Positions 34,772-45,416 of a DNA stretch of 64,000 bases are shown in pieces (within the stretch, counting starts at the first letter, position 1; every line of letters begins with the position of its first letter). The notes beneath the pieces were generated by a model. The model was given only the letters and a program-made list of their open reading frames with translations. It searched no databases and was not told the origin of the DNA. The stretch covers positions 2,666,001 to 2,730,000 of the forward strand of contig NADL03000451.1 in NCBI GenBank assembly GCA_002205965.3. The letters run 5' to 3'. Origin of the DNA: Kappaphycus alvarezii (taxonomy: Eukaryota > Rhodophyta > Florideophyceae > Gigartinales > Solieriaceae). The position numbers were made by a program, and so were the translations under genes.

Positions 34772-35109
34772 TGTTCGTGGTCCCAGTAGGAACGCGGGTT
34801 GAGACGGAAGATTCCAATGTTCGATGCCTCAGAAGGTTCACTGAAGAGACGCACGCTGGCGTCTTAAATAGGCGACGATGTGCTATGAGGTGTGAAAAAT
34901 TTTCATTTGTAACACATTCAAATCTACCTACCATCGACTTATTTTCAAGTTTTTTTGGCTGCAGAGATCCTTTGTGTTTTCCTCTAACACCAATAGTTGA
35001 TGAATTCCCTCCACTTCAGCTCTGTAGTCGGCTATGCAGCCAAGAGTGGCTGCACATGCCCTGCGTGTTGCTGGCTCATCGCTCTAGTGGATGTCTTTCA
35101 TCCACTACA
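34772..35109 (-). repeat. 3' LTR of the second gypsy element
   Basis: 338 bp, ending CATCCACTACA on the plus strand. It matches 39950-40338, which is 51 bp longer because of one internal insertion. The shared words include GGAACGCGGGTTGAG and CACTTCAGCTCTG. Confidence 0.85.
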
Positions 35110-36420
35110 CTCCCTCCTTCAAAGACCAAATTTTGTTCGTGCTTTCTCGGCTAGATTGCTTGTTGTGTTTCTGCGGTGTAGCATTTTTTGCAGTTGACCA
35201 GGAAAATCTCGGTGAATCCGTGACAGCGGTTCAATCGTGTCATGGTCTTTCCCAAGCCATTTCTATGGAACCTGCACAAATATGCCATCTTCATTTTCTA
35301 CGAGGTTTAGTAGACGAGAGATTGGTATTCCGGTCTCGGAAGAGAGAACATGAGACATCATTGCTTCCGTGTCCAATGACGCGTCATGATAGAACTTCAG
35401 CTGCGTGCCGTGTCCAATGACGCGTCATGATAGAACTTCAGCTGTGTGTCATGTACTTCTTCAAAAGCTCCATTTCGCAAGTGTTCCACCTGGAAAACGT
35501 AGTCAGAAAGGATTTGCATTATTCTACGCGGTCAGCACCAGCGCAATGCGAGCGTTTCTCCTGCAAAGATTTTTTGACGTGCGACAAGAACAAAATCTCC
35601 CTTCAAGAATTTCGTTTCGCTCCCTCTCGAAGCTCTAGAACGCGATGATTTGTGATAGAGTTGCACAGCGGCATCAACAAACGGGTTTAGTGCTTCCATT
35701 TTCTTTTGAAGCTCATCTATGTTGAAGCAGCGCTCGAGTTGTGCGTCTGAAACTGTCAGAGACTGGGTCTGTGAGGTCCTAAGGAAATTTTAAATGATCG
35801 GAATGGCTTCCATCCCCAAAAATGCAGTGACAGAAGCGATTTTGTTGCGCTTTGGCGAAGGTGCATTGTTGGGTGTGCTCTGTATGGCCGGTGAGAGGTC
35901 AGACCAATCGTTTAAATCCATTTGCAGTTCTGAAAAAAGGGCCCGAAAGGTTCTGACGACTTGTTTTCCAAGTCGCTCGATAGTGCCGTTGCTCTACGGC
36001 GTTTACGGGAGTTTGAAGTGCTGCGGTAATCGTAGAGCCTTATTAATGAAATGGATAGTTTCGTTTCGAAAGTGAGTTGGACCATCAGACATTGGGCCAA
36101 GAGGAATGATAAAGGCAGCACACCAGTCGATTATAGCTAAGCATTATTATCTGTGGAGGTGCCAGATGTGGCGAAAACCCAGTTGCAGTCTTAATGGTCG
36201 TCTCGCAGCATCAGAATGTATTTTGGCCCAGCTCGACTCTGACCTATGTCGATGTAGTCTAATTGTAGAAGGTCGTTGTGCTTCGCTCCGTGCAAGGCGG
36301 GACCGAATGTCGGCTGTACTTTCTCCCCTCCTAGAGTAAAGATGCAGTGAATGCAAGCTTTCACGATTTTCTTCCAATGGTAGTGCTTCTTGAGAGTTCT
36401 CACAGTGGTCCGAGCTCCTC
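35110..36420 (-). pseudogene. Integrase and C-terminal region of the second gypsy element
   Basis: Minus-strand fragments. CIHCIFTLGGEKV (zinc-domain Cys pair) is followed by FGPALHGAKHNDLLQLDYIDI, where the first catalytic Asp lies, and YILMLRDDH (36400-36190). Downstream, LSELQ- and PSPKRNKIASVTAF-like segments and GDFVLVARQKIFAGETLALRWCGPRR (to about 35500) form the post-core domain. A 41-bp tandem duplication (35367-35446) near YHDASLDTEA shifts the frame. Stops and frameshifts throughout. Confidence 0.7.
35367..35446. repeat. 41-bp tandem duplication
   Basis: Two copies beginning CCGTGTCCAATGACGCGTCA at 35367 and 35408. The period of 41 is not a multiple of three, so it broke the integrase-tail frame when it arose. 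Confidence 0.9.
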
Positions 36421-38159
36421 AATGGCCCGCAGGTCTAGTTTAGGCGATGATAAAGAGCCGGACTTGGATATCTTCGGCGCTCTATGCTATCCAAACGGCT
36501 CACTCTGGTGTCCTGTAAATCCCTTCCATCAGTGTCGTCTGGCTTGGGCGGTGCTCTTCGTTGTCTCGCTGCTGGTCAGCTACTTCGCTACCAGACGGCC
36601 AGCAGAAACTCTCTGTCTCCGTTGATGGAAGAACGGGCACCTTGATGAGACGGCAAAAAAGTCGAGGTGGGACCGTCGGGTCATCATGTTAGTCCATACA
36701 TTGTCGAGACTGCAGATGTGGAAACAATGGTACGTGTAGGAGATCAGGCGTATTGCCGAACTAAGGATCTTTCGTGTGTAGGACTGGCTGAGATCCGGGG
36801 CAAGCGAGAGCGTGTCAAAGATGAATATCAGGTTTTTATGATCAGTGAAGAGGTCAAACCCAGGCGAGGTGGCAGCGAGACAATGAACGAGTTCAAAGGT
36901 GGCGATAATAGCGAAACCTTCTTTCTCAAGTGTATATCACCCTAACTGGGTTGCGGTGAAACGAACGGAGCAAAATGAGAGTGGGCTGTGGCGCTAGTTC
37001 TCGTCAGGCAGGGAGATATCCTCGACTGGAAATTGTGTGACGATTCCAGACCCGTGCGTGTCGGACTAATCTGTGATTATGCAAAGTCGCTGCGTCTCGT
37101 TGCTATATTAAAGCGTCACAACTTTCGCTGGTGCTGATTTGCATATCTTGAAGACCGCTTTCTCCTTATCACCCCAGTTCAAAATGTCCAAATGTATGGA
37201 TGCAACGGCCCTTTTTGTGCGCTTTCAAGCTGTATCGTAGACTCGTTCCATCAACTCATGTAGGGGAGACATGAGTTTGGTGAAGCCTGGTATACCAATC
37301 TGCACCCACTGCATGGCGCGCACAAATTTCTGTAGATGTGCCCCTGTAGTTGGTGTTTCCGTGTCCACTAAACTGTCGAGGTGTCTTGGATCGTAGCGAA
37401 CGCCGTCGGCCGAGAAGATCCTGCCTCACCAGCGGATGGAGGTTGCAAGCAGAATGCACTTCTTGGGTGAAGTCTGATGGATAATTGCGCGCAAGTGCGG
37501 ACCAGAGTCCGGATGCCAATTAGTAGGACGTCTACAGTGGTGCTGTGCGGAAGTAAATCGTCCGACCAGTAAAGAAGTATTTTCAACAGCTGGGGCTGGT
37601 AAACTGCTGCGAGAGCTGATTGAAGATGTGTTGTCGCATTGGTGGTGCCGTGGAGTATCCTATTTGGTGTGTATACTCTGTCGGGAGTGATGAAAAACTG
37701 AAACTCTTGCGAAATGTCGTCGAGAGGGAACTTCCAATAGCCATGGGATAGTTCGAAGGTTGCGAAGAAACGAGACTTGCATAGCTTCAAAAGCTTTTGC
37801 TCGATGTTCTGCGTAGGGAACTGATGACTCAAATTGTACTTGCTGACTGGACTCAAGTCTACTGAATCGGGAACGGACGGGACCTGGTTTTGGGACAATC
37901 AGGGAGCAGAGGTCCAGGAAGATGTTTGAATATGGTGCGCCATTCCGGCGTGTACAAGGTCCGAAACAAATTGTTGCAGGAAAGCTCGTTGTTCCAGCGA
38001 GTACTTCCGAAGTCGAACTCGTACGGGGCGTGCGTCTGGGTTTGACACGACCTTGAGCGGCGCTACTTCAGCCGGGGTTCCTGAAGAGAGAGAGGTGCGA
38101 AATATGTTGATGTGCTCGTTGACGGCTTCCTGTAGCGCTTTGGAATGTGTTTTGGGCAT
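36421..38159 (-). pseudogene. Reverse transcriptase and RNase H of the second gypsy element
   Basis: Minus strand. A pre-RT segment (38159-37899) has PVRVRLRKYSLEQRAFL. RT motifs follow in 37898-37368: FFATFELSHGYWKFPL, FFITPDRVYTPNRILHGTTNA, and LLYWSDDLLPHS, where the catalytic pair reads Ser-Asp-Asp-Leu in place of the usual Tyr/Leu-Asp-Asp. HPRSAFCL comes next. Downstream (37519-36900) lie GRIFSADGVRYDPRHLDSL, TGAHLQKFVRAMQWV and a LMSPLHELME segment (connection), and then RNase H-like text with LFTDHKNLIF. A stop or shift separates most segments. Confidence 0.8.
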
Positions 38160-38465
38160 TCTGTTCCCGATTTCAATGCTGATAATCTTGTCTACTGCAT
38201 TGCGAATGTCTCCAAGTTAGTCGCTGTCAACTGGATCCAAGAGAGCGGGGTCCGGGAATTGATCTTCATCATTGCGTGCGGTGTAGAAATTGACGCGCGG
38301 ACTTTCGCATGTTGGGAGGGGTTTCTTTGTGGATGGCCCTCTATTTCATCGAGCAATCAAACGTAGACTAACGTACCTACCACAGGATTCGGCTGTGGGA
38401 TTCCCAACTGGGGAGCAGTAGGCTCCGTTAAGGGCAAATCTAATGTTGTCAAGCAGGGCGTGAGT

Positions 38466-38777
38466 TTATACGCAGAAGTTTTCGAGTACCGGTCTCCCGA
38501 GTAATAGATATTCAAATTCCAGTTCATCGTCTGCTACCAAAAAACATATATTCCTTAGTGCGAGGTTCCTTGAAGCAAGTTTCAAAATCGTCCGTGGTAC
38601 TGTCCAAGTGCGGGAATAAGAGAAACTTTCGGCTTCGTCAGATGAGCCCTTTCGCAAAGCCACAGATTGGGTGACTTTGTTGATGGCTGATAGTTTTCCG
38701 ATACCCTTCACTGCAGCAGCTTCAGCAAGTATTGAAGATACTATCCTGTCAATAGCTTCCGTCGTCGTATCGTCCAT
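38466..38777 (-). pseudogene. Aspartic protease fragment of the second gypsy element
   Basis: Minus-strand frame of 103 codons with NLALRNICFLVADDELEFEYLLLGRPVLE (read in two parts). ELLLGRPVL is the ILG-type second motif of retroelement proteases. The Asp-Ser/Thr-Gly loop lies upstream and is not clear. It is placed between Gag and RT as expected. Confidence 0.6.
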
Positions 38778-38959
38778 TCGAATCTATTTATGTTGCTCTG
38801 TTAGATGGAGTAATAAAATAATTGGATGAAGGCTTCGTCGGCGACGGCTGTAGATGAGCGACTCTGCCATCTGTGAGTTTTCTTCTTTAGCTTTCTGTGC
38901 TCCAGTGTTTCAAGCGGGACTATAAGCGGCTTTTCGAGCTGCCACTTTCTCTCAGAGGT

Positions 38960-39892
38960 TCATCTTGAGATTTTCCTTCTCTTCAGCGTTAGCGAGTGGT
39001 CAGTCGTCAATCCAGTGAAGCTCTTTAGTGCTTTGACATGGGGGTGTGAACAGAATGGCGGTTGTTGCTGGGGAAGATCCTTGGCGGGTGTTGCGGGTAG
39101 ATCTCGCAGATAATTTCTGGTTCTTTGCCTTCTGATCGGTGCTGAGTTTTTTTGTGCCAAACGCTGTGGTGAACGTGATTTCGGGCTGCGCGGTTTGGTT
39201 GACGGTCCGTTTTCGACGATTTGAAAGTCTTTTGCCACAACCATAGCGTGCTTCATGAATCCCTTCACTTCACTCAGCAACGGAGCGTACGCAAGTTCCA
39301 GGTCCGTTTCAAGACGCTATCGCGACGAAGAGGGCTTAATAGCTGACACTAAATGCTGTACGGCGAGCTTTGAGTGGCCTTTTATAACCCATGATAGACC
39401 GTTACGATGTAAAATGGTAACGTAATTGGTAAATAGATGCCTCATGCAGGACCGAGAAGGGCTGTTGTTCATGTTCATCGATAATTCTCGAGATCTAACT
39501 ACGGCAACGTGCGCGACTGTGATTGTATACTTTTCTTCATTAGCTTCTAATTCTAGATAGGCTCTGAGTTTCTTATCAATGAGACTGCTCGTATCTCTGA
39601 CGCCTAGAATGTGCTCCAGTTTGACGGATGACTCGAGCCATTCCGAATCTACACAATACGACAAGCTTACTCGGCGTGCGGACTCAGTAGTTGTGGAGTC
39701 GACTACGGCCAGTCGAAGCGCTCTTTCTTTGACTTCAGCTGCATACTGGTTGTACTGACGCAAAAATATCCGAATTGCTTTTGGCGTTGTTTCCGATAGT
39801 TTCGGATAACCGACTGAAAAGGAAACAGATGAAGGTGGTTGGAGGGTGCAATTGTTGTCTGTTGCTGAAAGGTTGCTTTGCATCGATGCACA
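38960..39892 (-). pseudogene. Gag region of the second gypsy element
   Basis: Minus strand, starting near the ATG in MACASMQSN. It reads YPKLSETTPKAIRIFLRQYNQY, then SLSYCVDSEWLESSV, a helix with NMNNSPSRSCMRHLF, and WVIKGHSKLAVQHLVSAIKPS. The continuation (39280-38960) has a basic Pro/Arg region and HPHVKALKSFTGL-type text. This is the capsid-like helical pattern of the same gypsy family. The frame breaks at about 39310. Confidence 0.65.
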
Positions 39893-39949
39893 CGCCATAA
39901 TCTTGATCGAACGTGTGTGCGGCTTAACCGAAGTGTCGGCAGTAATCAC

Positions 39950-40338
39950 TCTGCGTGGTCCAGCTAGGAACGCGGGTTGAGGTGGAAGTGTCCGATGTTC
40001 GATGCCTCGGAAGGTTTACTGAAGAGACGCACGCTGACGTCTTAAATAGGCGAGGATGTGCGATGAAGCGTGAGAAAGTTTCGTTTGGAACACATTCCAA
40101 TCTACCCACCATCAACTAATTTGCAAGTTGTGTTGGCTGCAGAGCTCCTGTCTGCTTTCCTCTTACATCACTAGTTGATGAATCCCCTCCACTTCAGCTC
40201 TGACAACATCTTCCATGCATTAAAATAACCCAAAATTTTACTCTTCAGCTCTGTAGTCTGCTATGCAGCCGAGAGTGGCTGCACATGTCCTGCGTGTTGC
40301 TGGCTCATCGCTGTAGGGGATGCCTTTCATCTACTACA
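39950..40338 (-). repeat. 5' LTR of the second gypsy element
   Basis: 389 bp, ending CATCTACTACA on the plus strand. It equals the 338-bp partner plus a 51-bp insertion (about 40192-40253) flanked by an 11-bp direct repeat CTTCAGCTCTG. The length difference fits exactly. Confidence 0.85.
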
Positions 40339-41110
40339 GGCATACATGTCTATTGGGGATCAATTGATACGCTCAATAACTTTTTTCGAATGCTCCAGCA
40401 ATTAATTTCTTTGCGCAGTAATTTGTCCGTCCTGGAAATCACTCATCCCCGTTCCATGCAGTTGTTTGGAGTTGCGGAGGGTGCCAAGATAGATAGCGAA
40501 TCGAGATCAACCCTTTTCATTCGTTTTTGCCTCTTTTCATCTGTTGGAAATTGTCCGTTCTACAAAAACGGACGGTCTCGAAAGCATGCGCTTTATGGAA
40601 ATCGTTTTTTAACGTCTTTATGCAGTCGTCTGTGTTTGAAGTTGAACTAAACCCTTTTCAGTATTACATTTTGCTCTGGTTTCGCCTTTGTAATTGTTTG
40701 GTTTGTGGCCAAAAATCACGCAGAAATGTCTACTTGGGAGAGGATCAATATGGGAAAATGGGGCTGTTTTACTGCGGGTGCTGTAAAGGTTGGGAGTCCT
40801 ATGAATTTGCATTCAAACCATCAGTAGTATATCTACCCTTGTTTCACGTCTCGCGCAGTATGGTTTGGAGGATGACATGGCTGCGAGATATGCGCTTCAC
40901 AGAGCAAAGGTACAGAAACTAGAAACCTCTTAGCTCTGGCAATCCCAGCACGTAGCATGAATTTTCTGTGAGGCCCAGCTCCACCTAATCAATTCCTGGA
41001 AAACAGTCTCGCTCTATTATTTTTATGGTCACTTAACGGCTAAGGTCTGAATCGCAGACGGCGGAAGTAGGCTTTGCCCAGGAAACTCGTTTAGCGCATG
41101 CAATGGGGAA
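40339..41110. other. DNA between the second gypsy element and the right inverted repeat
   Basis: Short plus-strand frames are present (40285-40650 and 40527-40922). The latter has a Cys-rich piece, CLVCGQKSRRN and YCGCCKGWES. I do not recognise a family. It could be the remains of the DNA transposon that the inverted repeats delimit. Confidence 0.4.
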
Positions 41111-41235
41111 AGGTTTGGTTGTTTTACTTTTGGAAGATATATCCAATCTATCCCATAGTTTTCCAGACAACCACAATCGACTCAAAAAGGTGTGCAGACA
41201 GAGTGATGGGGAAGCATGCAATGTGTTAAGTAGAC
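41111..41235 (-). repeat. Right arm of the inverted repeat (pair with 34465-34590)
   Basis: The reverse complement reads GAGTCGATTGTGGTTGTCTG, then GGGATAGATTGGATATATCTTCCAA, matching the left arm. The arms are 6.5 kb apart, or about 1 kb if the gypsy element is removed. Confidence 0.75.
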
Positions 41236-44200
41236 ATCCCAAGTGAAAAGAGCATATGTCCCAAGTCTCGGAATGAATAATCTCAACAAACCCCAGTGCT
41301 TAGATCCAACGCTTTAAATTGAGTTGCATGGCCCCGAACTTAACATAAATACACAGTTTAAACTGAATATATCAATAACTGAATGGAATTACCCGTTAAG
41401 AGAATTATTCACTTCGTTTTTCATTCTGTGTATCCGGTTTGTGATACAAAATCCTTGCAAAAGGATTACAAAATATTGATTCCTGCTGTGTTTGACTCAA
41501 TTTTCCCATTATAGACCTCTCCTTTCGATTACAAAATCTGAAGTTGTAGTCCTCCAGCACATCAAGAGATAATCTTCTGCAAGGTATTATCACACCGTGA
41601 GACTGCAAAGTTTCTATTTCAGGACGGCATGCTACTCATATGGTTGAATAAATCCACAATCGCCCCAGACATATGTGCTTTACTGTAGAATCGTTATCCA
41701 CAACTGCATGTCATTAGAAAATACGAGAACCCTAAGGGGTTTGTCCAGTCTGGATATCAAGTCAGTATCGAGGGCTCTTCCCACTGGCCGCTTAAATTGA
41801 CCAGCATAATTGCAGTAACGATTGCAGTGAACGACTTTCAGCCCCATTACGATGTCAAAGATATTTTCACGATTGCCATCCAATTGTCGTAGTTTAAAGA
41901 GCCGTTGGTGATTAAGACCGATATTTTTGTGGGCTGAGTAATATCCAAAATCCCAATTTGTGATTGCTGCGATCATGCTTTCTAATCGGCAAATCCGCAA
42001 GGCATGCAGATAATTATAAAAGTTGACAAGATGACATTTGATCGTGATTTGAAACATGTGACTTCATTTGAGGCTCACTACTACATTTTCGCGTTCCATA
42101 GCTCTGTGAGCTGTGATCAGCGCTTTCCACCCCGGCTTTCTGTTGGAAACCGCACATGCGTTATCTCTGTTCTAAGCTGGTAGGCTCTTTTTCTAGTAGG
42201 AAGGAACATGCTCACACAAGCTCTGGTGATAGGACTGCAATTGTTAGATGGTATAGAACGCAATGCGATATCTCGAGGCATTATTGAGCGTCGTGCGGCA
42301 AGCTTTTAATAGTTAACAGCCAGGTATGTACCGCAAAATGAGATTCGTACAATGTCAGCACTTCATCTGAATGTTCAGGTCACTGCTGATGCAGGACTTG
42401 AGATTTCTTACAGGTTGTCTTTCTTTAGTTTATTCCAAGTTACAGCAGCATGTGCGGTAAATTCGCATCGAATTGGGATATTTCTGCGGGGTGCTCTCCT
42501 CTGATAGGTTGCACACCAAATTTACTTGCACAACTACTACAGTTTAATTGGTCCTTCAATTATACTGAACTGCGGATGAATTTCTCTGGGCGAATGAAAA
42601 ACACTGAGAGGAACATATTCAAAGAAAACAAAAATATTCTCCAATGGTATGTCCAGGTGATATACCCTACCCTAAAGCCAAATAAATCCCACACAAGCCC
42701 CGCCCATACAGAGGCATTTTGGGTATTTTCCGATTTGATTCTATCACTCTGCATGTTGGTAAATACAGTCCGAGGTAATAATTTAGTGCATGCCCAAATC
42801 AAAAGTGCAAAATCTGCACTAAACTGAGTTGTGCAATACTAGATGACTGTTGCTTTTGTTTGCCGCTTGTCATAGTGGCAAATGAGGCACTTGTTTCGCA
42901 CTCTGCGCTTCTTGCTTGGACAGCTCTGCGCTGCAACTTGCAGTTACGATATCCCGTACCCTCTGATCTTTCCAATGTCAGGGAATCAGCTTACGAAAAA
43001 CAGCCCTAAATTTAACAACAAAGTAAGAATATAAGTCAAAGTAAATATTCGATTATTTTTGTGCGAGGTGAACCGGGGGTGCACTATCTGTAGTTTCGCA
43101 CTAACAAATTTGGCACTACAGAGTGACCTCGTATAGTACAGTATATGAGCACTTGTTCACGAGGCTGAATCTGGAAATATGTAGTGCAGTACCCGTAGAG
43201 GCCGAGACTTGACAATCTTCAGGCTTAGACCCTTCAAGAGAGATGATATGTATTTGTTCATTACACATTTGCAGAGATGGCAATCCCATTTATCCTCTCT
43301 TCGTTCAATTTCAAACCTCAGCCTTGTCTAAGGAGGAAGTACTGCTTCACTCTACCACGTGTGGGCGACTGAAGTAATAGTTACCGGACGAATTCTAGCC
43401 GACAAACTAGTCTGAATTATCAGTTGGGAGAGAGTGCATTTCCATGCTGCATTAACACCTATACAAACAATTATAAACACTAGAAACGTGGATGCTCTTG
43501 GCAGCAACTACTTTTTATTGCACGCTCAAGGGGGGGGAAGCAGAGGGCGCATACAAGTGTCGTTAATTGCGCGGAAAGCAGTCACACTTTTAAACCTCCT
43601 CTCCCTGAATCACTCCAAAAATGGAAGCACAAAAGCAAGGAATTCACCCCTCACGTCCGGAAGAGTTACGTCGAATGTGTGTAAGATGCTTCGTATACCC
43701 AGATACAGTAAACTGATATACGATCCACTTCATTCTTATTCAAGACATGCTGTCTGTAATGGAAGTTTACTTTCATTAGTGCAGATTGAAACCACCTGTG
43801 TCTGCAGATTGAAGTGGTGCGACAACTTAACCAAATCGGTGTGACGACGAGCCGCAAGAACTGTGACACGAGGACTTGAAGTGGTCGGGACAAAGGGGCA
43901 GTTTGTCATGGCTGATTCATGAGCAGCGGGTTGTGGTTGGAGAGGTGGCGGAAGACAGGGTAAAGTGGAAAAAATTAAGGGAAAGCACAGAGGTGTGGAG
44001 ATCGCTGAGGTTTGATCTGGTGTGTTTCCGGAAATTGCAATTCGATGTTGCTATAGGCGGGGAGGCTGTTGACAACTGGGCGATATCCGAGCAGATGCAG
44101 TGTGATGCGGCAATAAAGTTAGTATTATTCATATTTTGTCAGTCCCACAATTCATTATCAAATGACAGTCATTAATACAGTGGAGCAATGAATTGAGTGG

Positions 44201-45119
44201 CTTCAATGTACAGTAGTACAGTAGTTTACAGTCCCTTTTCGGAAAACAAGAAGCTCATACAGCTACTGAACAGTAGTGCAGTACTTGTGGAAGGCTAGGC
44301 GGAGCGGCGAGTGAATGAGCGCGTGGTCGGAAGGTTTGCGAAAATTTGGTGCGAACAAGTCGAGGAGTAACGGAGTTGGCGTTGATTGATTGTAGTTACC
44401 TTCGAGGAGTAGCAAGTTGAGAATGGGCTGGCCAGGAGAGGTGCTTCAAGGATGAGGGCAGGCATTGGATCATTGGTTGGTTTCACGTTTGGCTAAAACA
44501 CGTAATAAATCAGCCGCAAGAACAAGAACACCAAGCTGCAGGGCATGCCAGACTTGGACCGGATAGGTGGGCATCGCCGACTCGAAGAAATGGGTATACT
44601 TTGGCAGTGTTGGGGTATGCATTTAGAAATGGTGACAATGTAGTCTGGGTTGTTGAGGCGAGGTACGGCAGACATACAGTATCACACGGTAGACGGCGGG
44701 CATTCATGTTGTGAATTGCTAATGCTGATGTATTGGAAGTAGAGCTAAAGGCAAATTGTATTGCAAAAGTACAGATGAATGGAAACTGAAGGAGAATGGC
44801 GAGAGTGCATATGTTGGAGGGTAGTGGACGCAGGGATGTGGAGGGAAGAGGGGAGTTTGTAAAGTTCTCTGGAAGAGCGAGGAATCGATTTAGAGAATTA
44901 TGTTGGATGGGACACATTGATTCTGACAAAAATTTCAATTCAAGCAATAAATTATTTCCACACACTCAACTTTGTCTCCATTTTGTTGCAATTATTTAAT
45001 TGCAATTCGGCGTGACACGGCGCATTGTGATCTGTATGACAGCTTTCAAAATTAAAAATCTTGGCTGAAAAGGGCGATACTGCATTGACCTCCCGTAATT
45101 GTATCATTTCCTTTTTGAT
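41236..45119. other. No gene recognised
   Basis: Nearly 4 kb upstream of the PPK1 gene. Two minus-strand frames (41680-42057 and 41405-41608) and several others between 43.4 and 45.0 kb are 60-150 codons long without a recognisable domain. The words TACAGTA and TACTGTA cluster near 44205-44285. Decayed transposon sequence is likely. Confidence 0.45.
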
Positions 45120-45416
45120 ACTGTGCTTCGCACGACCCTCTCTTCTCCTCTCCTCCACCGTCCGCCGCCCGCCTACCACTCAACCTAGCTAGCTGTCAAA
45201 CCATTTCCTTGCGTTTCAACTTCGCTATTTAAACCACGCTAACACACCGTCACTCAATTCCACTCCACTTCCCCCCACAATCTCTTTCCACATCACCCCC
45301 GCCCATCCCACTCTACACATAAATTACCCCCATTTCCAAATCACCCTCCCCGTTCTTTACCCCCTTCACATCCAACCCACCGCAACCATCCTTCCCTTCC
45401 CGTCAACAACTGAAAT
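45120..45416 (+). promoter_or_regulatory. Pyrimidine-rich promoter/leader of PPK1-Nudix
   Basis: A sharp change to C/T-rich DNA starts at about 45120 and runs to the ATG. GCTATTTAAACC at 45227-45238 is TATA-like. No experimental start site is known, so the extent is inferred from composition. Confidence 0.4.

Larger units (their letters stand above)
34772..40338 (-). mobile_element. Second Ty3/gypsy LTR retrotransposon, minus strand, decayed
   Basis: A 5.57-kb element with two direct LTRs (34772-35109 and 39950-40338). In minus orientation the order is Gag, protease, reverse transcriptase/RNase H, integrase, 3' LTR. Possible target duplication is GTCAT (left) and GGCAT (right), four of five matching. 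LTR divergence is clearly greater than in the first element, and all genes are broken. The protein types resemble a gypsy family widespread in oomycetes. Confidence 0.85.

Noticed and set aside
40527-40922. Cys-rich frame (CLVCGQK, YCGCCKG) suggestive of a zinc finger
   Set aside because: Spacing fits no zinc-binding family I know, and it lies between a retrotransposon and an inverted repeat. Kept only as an unexplained segment.
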